Source of the DNA: Pyrenopolyporus hunteri | Taxonomy: Eukaryota; Ascomycota; Sordariomycetes; Xylariales; Hypoxylaceae | Length of the DNA stretch: 64,000 bases | Assembly (NCBI GenBank): GCA_902806595.1 | Contig: CADCXC010000038.1 | Span: 3,782,001 to 3,846,000 of the forward strand | Direction: 5' to 3' | The notes under the pieces: generated by a model | Seen by the model: only the letters and a program-made list of their open reading frames with translations | What the model was told of the DNA's origin: nothing | The model's database searches: none | Position numbers and translations under genes: made by a program | Shown here: piece after piece, positions 63,621 through 64,000 of the stretch | Position numbering within the stretch: position 1 is the first letter of the stretch | Layout of the letters: each line of letters opens with the position of its first letter

Positions 63621-64000
63621 CTAGCGCACACCTGAGCTACCAAGCCCGCCCGGCGCTAGGAGCGGTTGGTTCTCTCCGACACCTTGGACGCTTTCCTGGT
63701 CTAGAGCGCGTTCGATTTCTTCCTGTGTTTCGCCGTAAGCCTGTAGATGAGCAGAGTACGGGCCCGGTGAAGGCAGGACTCTTGGTGTCGTGCGTCGGTT
63801 GTATGCGGGACGCTGTGGTTGCGGCGTAGACTGGTTACGCTGCTGCTGCTCCGACCATTCATACGAGATGGCCATGACTAACAAGATACCTTGCATCGTG
63901 GCAGTCAGGACGTATACTCCCCAAGAGCTCCAGCCGGCCCAACCAAGGCGTGCTGCCAAGCTGCTGGCGAAGAGGTATCCGCCAGGGGTCTGTATGCACA
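63621..64000 (-). CDS. PQ-loop repeat membrane protein, C-terminal part (cut by window edge)
   Basis: The open frame runs from the window edge to the stop at 63621 without interruption, so the 5' part lies outside. The visible ~125 residues start IQTPGGYLFASSLAARLGWAG and continue WSSWGVYVLTATMQGILLVM, a hydrophobic pair resembling the last membrane segments of fungal PQ-loop proteins. A hydrophilic Gln/Pro/Arg-rich cytosolic tail follows. PQ-loop proteins include vacuolar cationic amino-acid exporters (family knowledge), so a lysosome/vacuole transport role is possible but not shown. The TTG at 63959 is not a real start because the frame is open beyond it. Confidence 0.7.
   Translation of the reverse strand, partial: CIQTPGGYLFASSLAARLGWAGWSSWGVYVLTATMQGILLVMAISYEWSEQQQRNQSTPQPQRPAYNRRTTPRVLPSPGPYSAHLQAYGETQEEIERALDQESVQGVGENQPLLAPGGLGSSGVR

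Overview
The window looks like a chromosome segment of a filamentous ascomycete (Pezizomycotina). Genes carry short introns (about 55-140 bp) with GTAAGT/GTATGT-type donors and occasional TACTAAC-like branch points. Gene content fits: a DHN-melanin naphthol reductase, a GH3 beta-xylosidase, a microsomal P450, 3-ketodihydrosphingosine reductase, an R3H-associated protein and a PQ-loop protein. A 32-kb block of DNA carries an extreme RIP-like C-to-T signature. I infer a Sordariomycete or close relative; no rRNA or marker gene is present to prove it.

Left arm (1-15,690), ordinary base composition. In order: GST-like protein (-), a small four-exon 111-aa hydrophilic protein (-), aldo-keto reductase with an N-terminal secretory signal (+), TSC10-type 3-ketodihydrosphingosine reductase (-), FAD-dependent aromatic hydroxylase-like monooxygenase (-), DUF1308-like protein (+), and secreted GH3 beta-xylosidase (+). 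A degenerate TTAGGG array lies 71 bp after the xylosidase stop. About 1 kb later the composition collapses.

Centre (about 15,690-47,805): 32 kb at roughly 10% GC where I counted, with no intact gene. It is a graveyard of repeats: terminal-inverted-repeat ends, LTR-like segments, homopolymers and one CpA-rich minisatellite that escaped mutation. Almost every remaining cytosine sits in CpG, the opposite of methyl-CpG decay. A nearly unmutated repeat end at the right border lines up with mutated copies inside and shows the conversions directly.

Right arm (47,805-64,000): intact P450 (-), an 890-bp TIR element with an AT-rich core, a DUF7025-like/AAA ATPase (-) whose stop codon lies 18 bp from that element, a 2-kb gene-free stretch, the melanin reductase (-), a 2.7-kb gene-free stretch, an F-box protein (-), an R3H-domain protein (-), and the 3' part of a PQ-loop membrane protein (-) cut by the window edge.

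The genes do not form an evident pathway cluster; they look like independent housekeeping and accessory loci flanking a heterochromatic block. All exon structures were derived by eye from splice consensus, frame continuity and remembered family patterns. No alignment or database search was run.
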